Part shown: positions 53,114-63,565 of the stretch, piece by piece | How positions within the stretch are numbered: the first letter of the stretch is position 1 | Layout of the letters: each line of letters starts with the position of its first letter | Source: Leucobacter sp. UCMA 4100 | Lineage (GTDB): Bacteria; Actinomycetota; Actinomycetes; Actinomycetales; Microbacteriaceae | Assembly: GCF_027853335.1 (NCBI RefSeq) | Contig: NZ_JAFEUS010000002.1 | Coordinates: forward strand, 868,001 to 932,000 | Direction: 5' to 3' | Length of the DNA: 64,000 nt | Position numbers and translations under genes: made by a program | The notes under the pieces: generated by a model | The model's input: only the letters and a program-made list of their open reading frames with translations | Told to the model about the DNA's origin: nothing | Database searches by the model: none

Positions 53114-55024
53114 GTGACCACGGTTCTTCAGAACGTCGTTTTCCCGACGATCACCGACCCCGATGTACTGCCCCTCTACGCCGACCCAGAGTCGTGGAGC
53201 GAGGTTGACGGGAAACCGCTGAGGCTCACCGCCGTCGCGAGCATCGACAATGTGCTCTCACGCCACAGCACCAGGGTGCGCGCTGGCAAGCGCGTCTCGT
53301 ACGCGACCTACTTCAACGCGTTTCCCGCCTCGTACTGGCAGCGCTGGAGCGTCGTCACCGACGTCACGCTCCAGGTCACGACGAGCGGCCCCGGCACTGT
53401 CATGGTGTACCGCTCGAACGCTGCGGGAGCGCTGCAGCAGGTCGCGGCGACAACCGTTTCGGGCGAACAGCAGCGATCCGCCTTCGATCTGCCCCTCAAC
53501 AAGTTTGGCGACGGCGGCTGGTACTGGTTCGACCTCGTCGCTGGCGACGGCGACCTCGTGCTCGAGCACGGCGAGTGGAGCACCGAGGCCGAGCCCACGA
53601 CACCCGGCAAACTCAACATCGGCATGACGACCTACAACAAGCCCGACTACTGCGTGCAGACCCTGCGCGCGATCGAGGGCTCGCCCGCGCTCGTCGAAGC
53701 GATCGACCAGGTGTTTCTTGTTGACCAGGGAACCCTGAAGGTGCGCGACGAGGCCGGCTATGCCGAGCTGCAAGAAGCGCTCGGCGACAAGCTGCGCGTC
53801 ATCGAGCAGCCCAACCTCGGCGGCTCGGGCGGCTTCTCGCGGTCGATGGCCGAGACGCTGAAGCGCGACGAGTCAGACTTCCTCCTCCTACTCGACGACG
53901 ACATCGAGTTCGAGCCAGAGAGCGCGCTGCGCGCCCACCAGTTCGCGCGGTTCAGCCGCACGCCCGTGATCGTGGGCGGCCACATGTTCGACCTCTACGA
54001 CAAGCCCGTCATGCACGCCTGGGCTGAGATCGTGGGCGACGAGGCCTTCAACTGGGGCCCCTCGTTCCCTGAGCAGCACCGCCACAACTTCCGCAACGCG
54101 AACCTGCGCCAAACGCCGTGGATGCACGCGCGCCTCGACGCCGACTACAACGGTTGGTGGATGTGCCTCATCCCGAAGAAGGTCATCGCCGAGCTCGGCC
54201 TCTCGATTCCGGTCTTCATCAAGTGGGATGACGCCGAGTACGGGCTGCGCGCGAAGGCCGCCGGCTACCGCACCGTCTCGCTGCCCGGCGTCGCCCTCTG
54301 GCACGTCTCGTGGCTCGATAAAGACGACTCGCAAGACTGGGGCGCATACTTCCACACCCGCAACCGCATCATCGCGGGTCTCTTGCACTCGACCAGGCCC
54401 AAGAGCGGCCGGCTCCTGCAAAACAGCGGCCGTCAGGACATCAAGAAGCTGCTCAACATGCAGTACTACGCGACGCAGCTCGCGGTCGACGCCCTGCGCG
54501 ACGTTTTGAAGGGCCCCGAGGTGCTGCACGCAACCATGGCGCAGTCGATGCCCGAGGCGCGAAAGCGCGCTGAGGGCTTCCCCGAAACGCGCGTGTACCG
54601 CCCGGGCGACGAAGACACTCCGGTGTCGCGAGGCGGCCGCGTGATTCCGACCCTCGACCCCGATCCGCAAAGCCCCGCCGGCACCCAGCTGGCGCTGTAC
54701 ACGCTCAAGAACGTGCCAAAGCACTGGCTGCGCAAAGAGGCCGAGGCCGCGTCGATCGAGCCAGAGCTCGAATACCCGAAGCGCGAGGCCTTCTGGTGGC
54801 GGGTGCCCTCGCACCGCAGCGTCATCGTGGGCACGGCCGACGGTGCAGGCAAGATGTGGTACCGGCACGACCGCGCAAAATTCAGGCGCCTGCTCAAAGA
54901 GAGCCGCGCGCTCACCCGCGAGATCGAAAAGAACTGGGATGCGCTCGCTGAGCAGTACCGAGCAGCTATGCCACGCCTCACCTCGGTCGAAGAGTGGGAG
55001 CGCACGTTTACCGGGCGTTCATAG
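53114..55024 (+). CDS. glfT2: Galactofuranosyltransferase GlfT2-like
   Basis: Polymerises galactofuranose from UDP-Galf onto a lipid-linked acceptor. The 636-residue length is almost that of mycobacterial GlfT2. An N-terminal beta-sandwich domain (to ~170) precedes the GT-A domain with GMTTYNKPDYC. The metal/nucleotide motif is LLDDDIEFEP (D261-D263). The catalytic WDD is at residues 371-373 (IKWDDAEYG), and H397 lies in LWHVSW. A helical C-terminal domain follows. GTG 53114 has GAAAGG upstream. Glf, which makes UDP-Galf, is 2.4 kb away. GlfT1 was not seen. Confidence 0.92.
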   Translation: MTTVLQNVVFPTITDPDVLPLYADPESWSEVDGKPLRLTAVASIDNVLSRHSTRVRAGKRVSYATYFNAFPASYWQRWSVVTDVTLQVTTSGPGTVMVYRSNAAGALQQVAATTVSGEQQRSAFDLPLNKFGDGGWYWFDLVAGDGDLVLEHGEWSTEAEPTTPGKLNIGMTTYNKPDYCVQTLRAIEGSPALVEAIDQVFLVDQGTLKVRDEAGYAELQEALGDKLRVIEQPNLGGSGGFSRSMAETLKRDESDFLLLLDDDIEFEPESALRAHQFARFSRTPVIVGGHMFDLYDKPVMHAWAEIVGDEAFNWGPSFPEQHRHNFRNANLRQTPWMHARLDADYNGWWMCLIPKKVIAELGLSIPVFIKWDDAEYGLRAKAAGYRTVSLPGVALWHVSWLDKDDSQDWGAYFHTRNRIIAGLLHSTRPKSGRLLQNSGRQDIKKLLNMQYYATQLAVDALRDVLKGPEVLHATMAQSMPEARKRAEGFPETRVYRPGDEDTPVSRGGRVIPTLDPDPQSPAGTQLALYTLKNVPKHWLRKEAEAASIEPELEYPKREAFWWRVPSHRSVIVGTADGAGKMWYRHDRAKFRRLLKESRALTREIEKNWDALAEQYRAAMPRLTSVEEWERTFTGRS

Positions 55025-55044
55025 TTCGCAGTAGGCTCTAAGGC

Positions 55045-56883
55045 ATGCAATCTTTCGTGCCCGTGAGCGCTGACCGTTCGGGAATCACCTTTCACTGGGT
55101 GCCGGCCTCGCTCTCATCCATCGATATTTGCTTCGATGAGCAGCGTGTCTGGTCTCTCGACGTGCGCGACATCGCGGGCGGCACCGAGCTGCCGTGGCCC
55201 GAAGCGCTGCACCCGTTTCTTATCGGCTCGTCGACCCTGATGATCGCCCCCACGGGCGACACCGAGGCGCTCTGGTCGGGCGAGGTCGCGTTTACGAGCG
55301 ACGATGCCCGCGTCGCGATCGTCAACGACGCCGGCGTGGGGCTCTCGCTCAACAAGTGGCTGCGACTCGCACCGAACCTCACCGAGATGGGGCAAGACGT
55401 GCGCGACGAGATCGTGCGCCGCGCGGCCGTGATCATCGACAACCTCACCGACATGGGCCTGAGGCCCTTCGTCGTCGGCGGAACCCTGCTGGGCGGCGTG
55501 CGCGACGGCTCGCTACTGCCCCACGACGATGACGCCGACGTCGCCTACCTCTCGCGCTTCACGACCCCCGCCGAGGTCGCGCGCGAGGGCTACCAGGTGG
55601 GCCGCCGGCTCGAGGCCCTCGGCTACACGCTCATGCGCCACAGCGCGACCCACATGCAGCTGCACTTCGCGACCGACTCGGGCGTCGACTACTACATCGA
55701 CGTCTTCGCCGCGTTCTTCACCGACGACGGCAACATCAACCAGCCGTTTCACGTGCGCGGCCCCATGCGCGAGGCCGACATGCTGCCCTTCAGCCAGGTC
55801 ACCATTGGCGGCACCGCGTTTCCCGCACCCCGCGTGCCCGAGGTATGGCTCGAGATCAACTACGACGCCGACTGGCGCACCCCGATTCCCGGCTTCGTCA
55901 TCGAAACGCCAGAGCCCACGCGCCGCCGCTTTCAGAACTGGTTCGGCTCGTTCAACTTTGGCCGGCACTTCTGGAACGGCTGGTACGCCCACCCCGACGC
56001 CTACGCGCCGTGGGAGCCAGGAGCCGAGTGGATCACCGACGCTGCCCGCTCACTCCAAGCGCCCCAGCTCGTAGAGCTCGGAGCCGGCGGCGGATCGCTC
56101 ACGCGGCGCCTCGCCACGCCAACCCGCGAGGTCATCGCCACCGACTATGCCCGCGAGCCGCTCACCCACCTCAAGCGGCTCTCAGAGCAGGCCAATGTGC
56201 GCGCCGCCCACGTCAACCTGTACCGCATCACGTCGCTCGCGGCGCCCACCGAAAACGGCGTCACGGGCCCGTTCGACCTCGTCGCCCACCACGTCTTCGA
56301 GCAGGTCACCGAGCACGCGCGCCCCAACATGTACCGGCTCGCCCGCATGGCCCTGAACTCTGGCGGAAAGGCCATCGGCACCTTCTTCACCCGCCACGCA
56401 GCCGACCTCGCGCCCGACAACCCCACCACCTGGCACCTCACCCCCGAGCAGCTGCGCGCCGAGGCCGCGGCCTTCGGGCTCGAGGCGCGGGTGCAGCCGC
56501 TCGCGGCGACGCCGGGGGCTGCTGGCACGGCTGGCTCGGTCGCCACGACTAGCGCGGGATTCTCGGAGGCCGCGCGATCCGCCGCCCTCGAACGACAGCC
56601 CTTCGGCGTGACCTTCACGCTCGCGCCCACACACTCTTCGACCTCGACCCAAGGAGCCCCCATGTCTTCGCCCCTCTCACGACTCTTTCGCGCCGTCGAT
56701 CCACGCATTACCCGCGCCAAAGTACGGGAGCTCAACGAGCAGGTGCAGCAGCTCCAGACCGAGCTCGACGAATACCGCGGCCACAGCTCGAAGCTCGCCG
56801 AGCTGCTCGACCTCGCCGAGAACCAGCTGAGCCCGGAGGCTCGCGGAGGCGCCGGTTCGGGCGCCAGCCCCAGCGCCGAGTGA
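55045..56883 (+). CDS. LicD-methyltransferase-coiled-coil fusion
   Basis: A 612-residue three-part protein. Residues ~1-125 are unassigned. Residues ~130-300 form a LicD-type nucleotidyl/phosphotransferase domain (VVGGTLLGGVRDGSLLPHDDDADV), used to add phospho-substituents to glycans. Residues ~330-490 resemble a class I SAM methyltransferase (QLVELGAGGGSL, then FDLVAHHVFE). Residues ~540-612 are a coiled coil. The segment in between is Ala/Ser/Thr-rich. It follows glfT2 by 20 bases on the same strand, suggesting decoration of the galactofuran. The last segment has its own ribosome site (see 56662). Confidence 0.82.
   Translation: MQSFVPVSADRSGITFHWVPASLSSIDICFDEQRVWSLDVRDIAGGTELPWPEALHPFLIGSSTLMIAPTGDTEALWSGEVAFTSDDARVAIVNDAGVGLSLNKWLRLAPNLTEMGQDVRDEIVRRAAVIIDNLTDMGLRPFVVGGTLLGGVRDGSLLPHDDDADVAYLSRFTTPAEVAREGYQVGRRLEALGYTLMRHSATHMQLHFATDSGVDYYIDVFAAFFTDDGNINQPFHVRGPMREADMLPFSQVTIGGTAFPAPRVPEVWLEINYDADWRTPIPGFVIETPEPTRRRFQNWFGSFNFGRHFWNGWYAHPDAYAPWEPGAEWITDAARSLQAPQLVELGAGGGSLTRRLATPTREVIATDYAREPLTHLKRLSEQANVRAAHVNLYRITSLAAPTENGVTGPFDLVAHHVFEQVTEHARPNMYRLARMALNSGGKAIGTFFTRHAADLAPDNPTTWHLTPEQLRAEAAAFGLEARVQPLAATPGAAGTAGSVATTSAGFSEAARSAALERQPFGVTFTLAPTHSSTSTQGAPMSSPLSRLFRAVDPRITRAKVRELNEQVQQLQTELDEYRGHSSKLAELLDLAENQLSPEARGGAGSGASPSAE
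56662..56883 (+). CDS. Possible internal start: small coiled-coil protein
   Basis: ATG 56662 (codon 540 of the LicD fusion frame) is preceded by AAGGAG at 5-base spacing, stronger than the site of the full-length gene. It would give a 73-residue protein with SRLFRAVDPRITRAKVREL and a heptad coiled coil. Either it is made separately from the same frame, or an originally separate gene has fused in frame. Small proteins of this form occur alone beside glycosyltransferases in related genomes, as far as I recall. Confidence 0.5.
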   Translation: MSSPLSRLFRAVDPRITRAKVRELNEQVQQLQTELDEYRGHSSKLAELLDLAENQLSPEARGGAGSGASPSAE

Positions 56884-56931
56884 GCGTCTGGCCCCTGACG
56901 ATCACCGCACGGGCGCGCTACACTCGGGGCC

Positions 56932-57378
56932 ATGGCCACACTGCTCGTCGTTCATCACAGCCCTACCCCGCGCACGCTCGAGATCGCCCAGGCGGTGCTT
57001 GAGGGAACCAGGCTCGAGGGGCTCGAAGACGTGACCGTGGTTGAGCGCAACGCGCTCGAGGCGACCGTCGACGACGTGCTCGCGGCCGATGGCTACCTGC
57101 TCGGCTCAAGCGTGCACTTCGGGTACCTTTCGGGGGCGCTCAAGCACTTCTTCGACACGACGTTCAATGCCACGCACGAGGCCACGAAGGGGCGGCCGTT
57201 CTCGTACTGGTTGCACGGGTCGTACGACAGCACCGGCGCCGAAATTGCAATGCAGCAGATCACGACGGGGTACGGCTGGAAGCTGTGCACTGATCCGCTG
57301 GTATTTCTCGGTGAGTTCACCGCAGAAATGCGCAACGCGGCGACCGAGCTTGGTGCTACGGTCGCCGCGTCGTGCTAG
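56932..57378 (+). CDS. Flavodoxin-like NAD(P)H oxidoreductase
   Basis: A 148-residue flavodoxin-fold protein. The FMN phosphate loop is VVHHSPTPRTLEIAQAV (residues 6-22), and the next loop is GSSVHFGYLSGALKHFFD near residue 58, as in WrbA/FMN-reductase-like proteins. YWLHGSYDSTGAE is a third FMN-contact segment. It starts at ATG 56932, 48 bases after the LicD fusion, and converges on glf. Its physiological partner is unknown. Confidence 0.85.
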   Translation: MATLLVVHHSPTPRTLEIAQAVLEGTRLEGLEDVTVVERNALEATVDDVLAADGYLLGSSVHFGYLSGALKHFFDTTFNATHEATKGRPFSYWLHGSYDSTGAEIAMQQITTGYGWKLCTDPLVFLGEFTAEMRNAATELGATVAASC

Positions 57379-57398
57379 TCGCCGGGGCGACGAGAAAC

Positions 57399-58628
<1,230 letters not shown>

Positions 58629-58638
58629 TTACGGAGCG

Positions 58639-59934
58639 TTAGCCCGCAGCGCCAATCACGATGCGAGGCGTACCAGCCCACTTCGCGGGGTCGGTGTAGT
58701 TGCGGCCGTCGGCGATGAGCTTGATACCAGGAAAGTCTGCGGCGGTGAGCTCGCGGTACATCGCGTGGTCGGCCTGAAGAATCGCGACGTCAACCGGGTC
58801 GCCGAGCGTGTGCGCGGTGAAGCCGTAGGCGGCGAGCTCTTCTTCTGAGAACAGCGGATCGTGCACGGTCACAACCGCGCCGCGCTTCTTCAGTTCGTCG
58901 ACGGTGGGAAACACGCCTGAAACGGCGGTCTCTTTGACGCCACCGCGGTAGGCGGCGCCGAGCACCACGACGCGTTGACCGGCGAGGTCACCGAGCATCT
59001 CGGCAACGCGGCCAACCGTGTATGCGGGCATCTCAGCGTTTGCGTTGCGAGCGGTGCGCACGATCGAGGCGTCGGGGTCGGTCGAGAGGTAGAGGCGCGG
59101 GTAGACGGGAATGCAGTGCCCGCCGACGGCGATGCCGGGGCGGTGAATGTGGCTGAAGGGCTGCGAGTTGCAGGCCTCAATGACCTTGTACACGTCGATG
59201 CCGGCGGTGTCGGCGAACTGCGCAAACTGGTTCGCGAGGCCAATGTTGACGTCACGGTAGGTGGTCTCAGCGAGCTTTGCCATCTCGGCGGCCTCGGCCG
59301 TTCCCATGTCCCATACACCGTTGGGCCTCGGCAGGTCGGGACGCTCGTCGAAGGTGAGCACCGACTCGTAGAAGTCGGTTGCCAGCTTCGTGCCGGCCTC
59401 AGAGAGCCCGCCCACGAGCTTCGGGTACTTCTTCAAGTCTTCGTACACGCGGCCGGTGAGCACGCGTTCTGGCGAGAACACGACGTGAAAGTCGGTGCCT
59501 TCGGTGAGCCCAGAGACCTCTTCGATGAGCGGCTTCCAGCGGCTTCGCACCGTGCCTACGGGCAGGGTGGTCTCGTACGAGACGAGGGTGCCCGGCGTGA
59601 TGTGCTCGGCGAATGATCGGGTGGCCTGATCCATCCAGGTGAAGTCGGGCTGCCAGGTCTCTTCGTTCACGAGCAGGGGTACGACAATCACGATCGCGTC
59701 GGCGCCGGGAATGGCGTCGGCGTAGTCGCTCGTGGCGCGCAGCTTGCCCGAGGGCACCTGCTCTGCGAGCTTCTCGGCGAGGCCGAACTCGCCGGGAAAC
59801 GGCTCTTCGCCGCGGTTGATGCAATCGACGAGAGCTTGGTTCACGTCGACGCCGACAACCTCGTGCCCCATCGAGGCGAACTGGGTTGCGAGCGGGAGGC
59901 CGATTTTTCCGGTTGCAATGACTGCGATCTTCAC
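58639..59934 (-). CDS. Nucleotide-sugar dehydrogenase (WecC/UDP-ManNAcA-type)
   Basis: An NAD-dependent UDP-sugar dehydrogenase producing a UDP-uronic acid. The product is 431 residues from GTG 59934; the frame extends to 59979, but VKIAVIATGKIG is the expected N-terminus. No Shine-Dalgarno precedes it, and a -10-like TACACT is close, so the mRNA may be leaderless. Motifs: VVFSPERVLTG, the catalytic Cys in GGHCIPVYP, and AYRGGVKET in the C-terminal UDP-binding domain. The pattern is nearest to UDP-ManNAc dehydrogenase; UDP-glucose dehydrogenase is the alternative. Confidence 0.88.
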   Translation of the reverse strand: MKIAVIATGKIGLPLATQFASMGHEVVGVDVNQALVDCINRGEEPFPGEFGLAEKLAEQVPSGKLRATSDYADAIPGADAIVIVVPLLVNEETWQPDFTWMDQATRSFAEHITPGTLVSYETTLPVGTVRSRWKPLIEEVSGLTEGTDFHVVFSPERVLTGRVYEDLKKYPKLVGGLSEAGTKLATDFYESVLTFDERPDLPRPNGVWDMGTAEAAEMAKLAETTYRDVNIGLANQFAQFADTAGIDVYKVIEACNSQPFSHIHRPGIAVGGHCIPVYPRLYLSTDPDASIVRTARNANAEMPAYTVGRVAEMLGDLAGQRVVVLGAAYRGGVKETAVSGVFPTVDELKKRGAVVTVHDPLFSEEELAAYGFTAHTLGDPVDVAILQADHAMYRELTAADFPGIKLIADGRNYTDPAKWAGTPRIVIGAAG

Positions 59935-59996
59935 AGTTAAGAGTGTACCCGCGTTTGCCCGGCTTTCCTTAGCGGTCACCAGCTTGCCCGAGAGTG

Positions 59997-61109
59997 TTAA
60001 CCCTTGGTGAAGAGCGCAACGCTCGCGGCGGTGAACCTCAGCGGCGCATCGGCCCGCAGCACGTGGCCGAGGCGGGGCGTGAGGAGCGAAGCGGGTCTCA
60101 GCCGTCGACGCGTTGCTCTGGCCGCGGCCACGAGCGTTTCGGCGTTGCTGTCTCGCGCGAGCATGGCGTCGAACAGCCGCGCTTCGGCACGCGAGAGCGA
60201 CGGGAAAGCCTCGGCGGGCGAAGCCCCTGCCCTGGCCCCAGCGGCCGCGAGAAACTGCTCGGCGACGATCATGAGCGCCTCGTTTTGCTGCGGGCTCCAG
60301 TGCCAGCTGTTCAGTCGGTTGGTCACGAGCGGCAGCAGGCTGCCGCGCACCATTTTCGTGAGAAAGGCCTGCCGCTGCTTCGCGCCAAGACCGCGCAGGG
60401 TCGCCGAGCTGAGCAGCCCTTCAACGAACTCAAGGTCGTCTTCAATGGGCCCCAACGCCGTGGTTACCCGTTCGTCGGCGTCTGCGTGCACGAGGTAGCC
60501 AGGCCCGCTTCGCGCAAACTCAATACGACGAGCGTGAGCCCAGAGTTCGAGGCCGTAGGCGATGTCTTCGCCCGTACGCAGCCCCTCGGTGAGCCTCAGA
60601 TGGCCGAACGTTTCACGTGACACAAGACCGAGCGGCGCCGTTCGGTAGCTGAGCCGGTCACGCACCATGTCGAGGTTGTGCTCTCGAAACAGCCGCACGG
60701 GCGGCGTTGGCACTGCCCCGCCCACGGCGTGGGCCAGGCCGGCAATCACGACGTCGGCGCGGGTCTCGTCGGCGCGGCGCAGCCAGCTGTCGATGGCCCC
60801 CGCCTCAAGCGAGTCGTCTGAGCCCATGATCGAGGTGTACCTCGCAGTGGCCAGTTCGAGCCCCGCGTTAAAGGGGCCGGCCGGGCTCTTCACCGCGTCG
60901 CGGTGCTGCACGAGACGAACGCGCGGGTCTGCGCACAGGTCGCCGAGACGCCGCTCGATGGGTTCGGTTTCGACGTTGTGACACACCACCGTGACACGCA
61001 GCGAAGCCGTGCTCGCGGCGAGCGCCGACCGCACCGCGCGCTCGATCGGGCGGGCGTCGCTGTGCACCGCAATGATGAGATCGACGTCGAGCGCCGTCTG
61101 CTCGCTCAC
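59997..61109 (-). CDS. Family 2 glycosyltransferase
   Basis: A 370-residue GT-A enzyme from GTG 61109, which overlaps the upstream gene's stop (GTGA); the longer frame to 61211 is not needed. N-terminal motif LIIAVHSDARPIERAVRSAL, and the metal-binding motif is SIMGSDDSLEAG near residue 95. LRTGEDIAYGLELW is the acceptor-side acidic motif. It is the last of four minus-strand sugar-transfer genes, so probably adds one residue of the envelope glycan. The sugar is unknown. Confidence 0.87.
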   Translation of the reverse strand: MSEQTALDVDLIIAVHSDARPIERAVRSALAASTASLRVTVVCHNVETEPIERRLGDLCADPRVRLVQHRDAVKSPAGPFNAGLELATARYTSIMGSDDSLEAGAIDSWLRRADETRADVVIAGLAHAVGGAVPTPPVRLFREHNLDMVRDRLSYRTAPLGLVSRETFGHLRLTEGLRTGEDIAYGLELWAHARRIEFARSGPGYLVHADADERVTTALGPIEDDLEFVEGLLSSATLRGLGAKQRQAFLTKMVRGSLLPLVTNRLNSWHWSPQQNEALMIVAEQFLAAAGARAGASPAEAFPSLSRAEARLFDAMLARDSNAETLVAAARATRRRLRPASLLTPRLGHVLRADAPLRFTAASVALFTKG

Positions 61110-62272
61110 CGCTGCTGCCCCGCCTCGAGCGCTTGCAGTGCCAAGAGCCACTTTTGTGATTCGAGTTCGCTCGAGAGGGGGCGCGCTGCCTCGTGCGACG
61201 CCCTCTTCCAAGCATCAATCGTCGCCGCGTCGAGCTCGTCGATTGCTCGCGCAAGCGATTCTGGGCTGAAGTCTTTCGTGACAACCCCGAGGTCGTTTTC
61301 GGTCACGATGTCGACCATCTCTGGTGATGGGCCAACGATCATGCCGAGGCGTGCCTGCACGAAGTCAAAGATTTTGTTCGGCAGCGCAAATCGGTAGCTG
61401 AAGTTCGTGGGCTCAAGCAAGAACACGCCCACGTCGAAGCCGTGCAGGGTTTTGATGAGCTCGGCGTAGGCGACGGGCTCATTGACCCGCACCCCGCTCA
61501 AGTCACTCGCGAGCTCCTGAAGCTCGGCGAAATACTGCGGATCGTTCTTCGTCAAGAAAAGGTCGAGGGTCACCTCTCGCTTGCTCAGGCGCACCGCCTC
61601 GATCATCGTCTCAAGCTTGCGGTCGCGCAGCGCCGCCCCCGAGTGCACGAGCCCAATCGGCTGCTCGCTCGTCGCGGGCTGCTCCTGTGCCGCCGGCGTG
61701 AGCGTGGGCGAGAAATCGTGAAACGGCGAGGCATTCGTGATGACCTCTGCGTCGAATCCAAACACCCGCAGGTACTCACGCGAGAGCCCCGCCGAAACCG
61801 TTGACCACGACGAAGCCTTGGTCACGAAGGTGCGAACCATCCAGCGAATAAACGGGGCCACGAAGATGCGCCAGCGCAGCAGGTCTTCTTTCTGGCGCGG
61901 CGAGTACTCGTGCAGGTCGACGTGCAGCCCATAGCGCGTGGGCACCTCAAGCGCGATGCCGACCGGGTCGACATCGTTGGCCAGCACGAGGTCGAAGGCT
62001 CTGCCGCGAAGCATCTCGCGGGCCTCGCCGATCGCGGGGTTACCCCAGTAGGCTTTCGAGAACTGGCGGGTCATGAGCTGCACCCGGTCATAGGCCCAGA
62101 TCGGGTGCTCTGGCGAGAGCTCAATGTGCTCGGCCGCATGCTCTGGCGCCTCGCCATAACCGCACGTGGTGACGGCGTAGTGCTCTGAGAGCAACCGAAT
62201 CTGCTTGAGCAGCCTCGCGTCGCTCACGAGCTGTGAAAACGAGATGATGAGCAGTGTCGCTTTAGGCTGCAT
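61106..62272 (-). CDS. GT4-like glycosyltransferase
   Basis: A 388-residue GT-B-fold transferase. ATG 62272 has GGGGGAGG upstream and overlaps the preceding gene by 11 bases. The acceptor domain is at the N-terminus (LIISFSQLVSDARLLKQI, then DLVLANDVDPVG). The donor domain has GLVHSGAALRDRKLETMIEA, and the C-terminal E-containing motif is weak (PNKIFDFVQARLGMIVG), so this is a divergent member. Overlaps at both ends show that it belongs to the same operon. Confidence 0.83.
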   Translation of the reverse strand: MQPKATLLIISFSQLVSDARLLKQIRLLSEHYAVTTCGYGEAPEHAAEHIELSPEHPIWAYDRVQLMTRQFSKAYWGNPAIGEAREMLRGRAFDLVLANDVDPVGIALEVPTRYGLHVDLHEYSPRQKEDLLRWRIFVAPFIRWMVRTFVTKASSWSTVSAGLSREYLRVFGFDAEVITNASPFHDFSPTLTPAAQEQPATSEQPIGLVHSGAALRDRKLETMIEAVRLSKREVTLDLFLTKNDPQYFAELQELASDLSGVRVNEPVAYAELIKTLHGFDVGVFLLEPTNFSYRFALPNKIFDFVQARLGMIVGPSPEMVDIVTENDLGVVTKDFSPESLARAIDELDAATIDAWKRASHEAARPLSSELESQKWLLALQALEAGQQR

Positions 62273-63518
62273 CGCCGTGGCCTCCCCCTGGTTGTTCGCG
62301 CGTATCGTTTTCAGCACCAGCGTGAGGCGGGCCTTGAACGCCTAAGAATTCTGCGAGGGCTGCCGCAGAGCGTCTGCCGTCGTGCTGGGCTACCACGAAC
62401 TCACGGCCGAGCTTCGCCGTCTGCTGGCCGCCTTGCGGGTGCGCCACGAGTTGCCGCACGACCGCTTCGAGATCGTCTGGCGTGGCCTGCACGATAGGCA
62501 GCTGCTGCCCGGTGCGGGCGAACACCTCGTCACGAACGCCCTGCGAGACGTGGCCGATGACGACGCGCTCAGCCGACATGGCCTCGCACGCAGCGACGCC
62601 ATAGTCGCCCAGTCGAAACTGATCAAGCACAATATCGGCGTCACGGTATACCGAGGGCATCTCGTTGGCCGGCACCCCTGAAATGGGGCGATACTCGACA
62701 AGGCCCTCGTCGTGCAGGCGGCGCATGATCGGCTCAATAAGAGCGGTACCCTTCACGACCCCCTTGCTCGGGGCGTGCACGACAACGGGCCGTTCGCGCA
62801 CGAACACCTCGTCACCCGGCAGCCACACATCGGTGTCGATGACGACGGGCAGCCACTCTGCGCCCGCTGGCGCGTCAGGCATGAGCCCGAGCGTCGAGAC
62901 GAAGACGGGTAGGTCAAAGCTCTCGAGCAGCGCCAGGTTGCGAGTCGCCTCGGCTTCAAGTTTCGGGGTATCGCTCCACTCGCCAGGCGCAAACGGCGAG
63001 AGCGGCTCTGCTGCTGCGTGGCGGCTCGGCAACCGCAGATCGCTGCCGTGCGAGACGAAGGCCACGGCGATCCCTGCATCAATGAGCCCCTGCACCTGCT
63101 GCGCGACCGTCTGGTCAAACACGCGGCCAAAGAGATGGCGCTCTGACTCGAGCAGCACGTGCGTGAAGCCACGCTCAACGGCCTCTTTCTGGGCGCGTTG
63201 CCATGATTTTGAAAGCACATAGCCGGTCGCTGGCACGCCCTGGTCGATGGGGTAGCCGAACTCACCGATGCCAGTGTAGGCCATTGAGACCGCACCAACG
63301 TCACCGTTCAAGGTTTCGACCGCCCGTGCCCAGCGGGTGCCCTGCCCGGCAGAGTTCACCGGCCCAATGAATACGCGGGTCGCGGTTTGGGGAGGCGTGG
63401 CGGTGACCATCGCGGCGCGATCCCACCGGTATTTGGCGGGTAGCACCCGGTAGAGCAGCGACTCAGGCACCAGCCTGGTCATTCTGCCGAGCAGATTGAC
63501 TATGCCCTGTCTCATCAT
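62262..63518 (-). CDS. Glycosyltransferase-like protein (GT-B fold)
   Basis: A 418-residue protein. Tandem ATGs at 63518 and 63515 follow GGAGG. The N-terminal half is unassigned, with VAFVSHGSDLRLPSRHAA. The C-terminal half resembles GT-B donor domains: VVHAPSKGVVKGT, then YRDADIVLDQFRLGDYGVAACEAMSAERVVIGH with the acidic E-containing motif of family 4 enzymes. The C-terminus is disordered. It overlaps the next gene by 11 bases. Confidence 0.78.
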   Translation of the reverse strand: MMRQGIVNLLGRMTRLVPESLLYRVLPAKYRWDRAAMVTATPPQTATRVFIGPVNSAGQGTRWARAVETLNGDVGAVSMAYTGIGEFGYPIDQGVPATGYVLSKSWQRAQKEAVERGFTHVLLESERHLFGRVFDQTVAQQVQGLIDAGIAVAFVSHGSDLRLPSRHAAAEPLSPFAPGEWSDTPKLEAEATRNLALLESFDLPVFVSTLGLMPDAPAGAEWLPVVIDTDVWLPGDEVFVRERPVVVHAPSKGVVKGTALIEPIMRRLHDEGLVEYRPISGVPANEMPSVYRDADIVLDQFRLGDYGVAACEAMSAERVVIGHVSQGVRDEVFARTGQQLPIVQATPDDLEAVVRQLVAHPQGGQQTAKLGREFVVAQHDGRRSAAALAEFLGVQGPPHAGAENDTREQPGGGHGDAA

Positions 63519-63565
63519 GTTTCTTGCCTCCGTACCGCTCAGATGCCGTGCGTTGCAGGCTTCCG

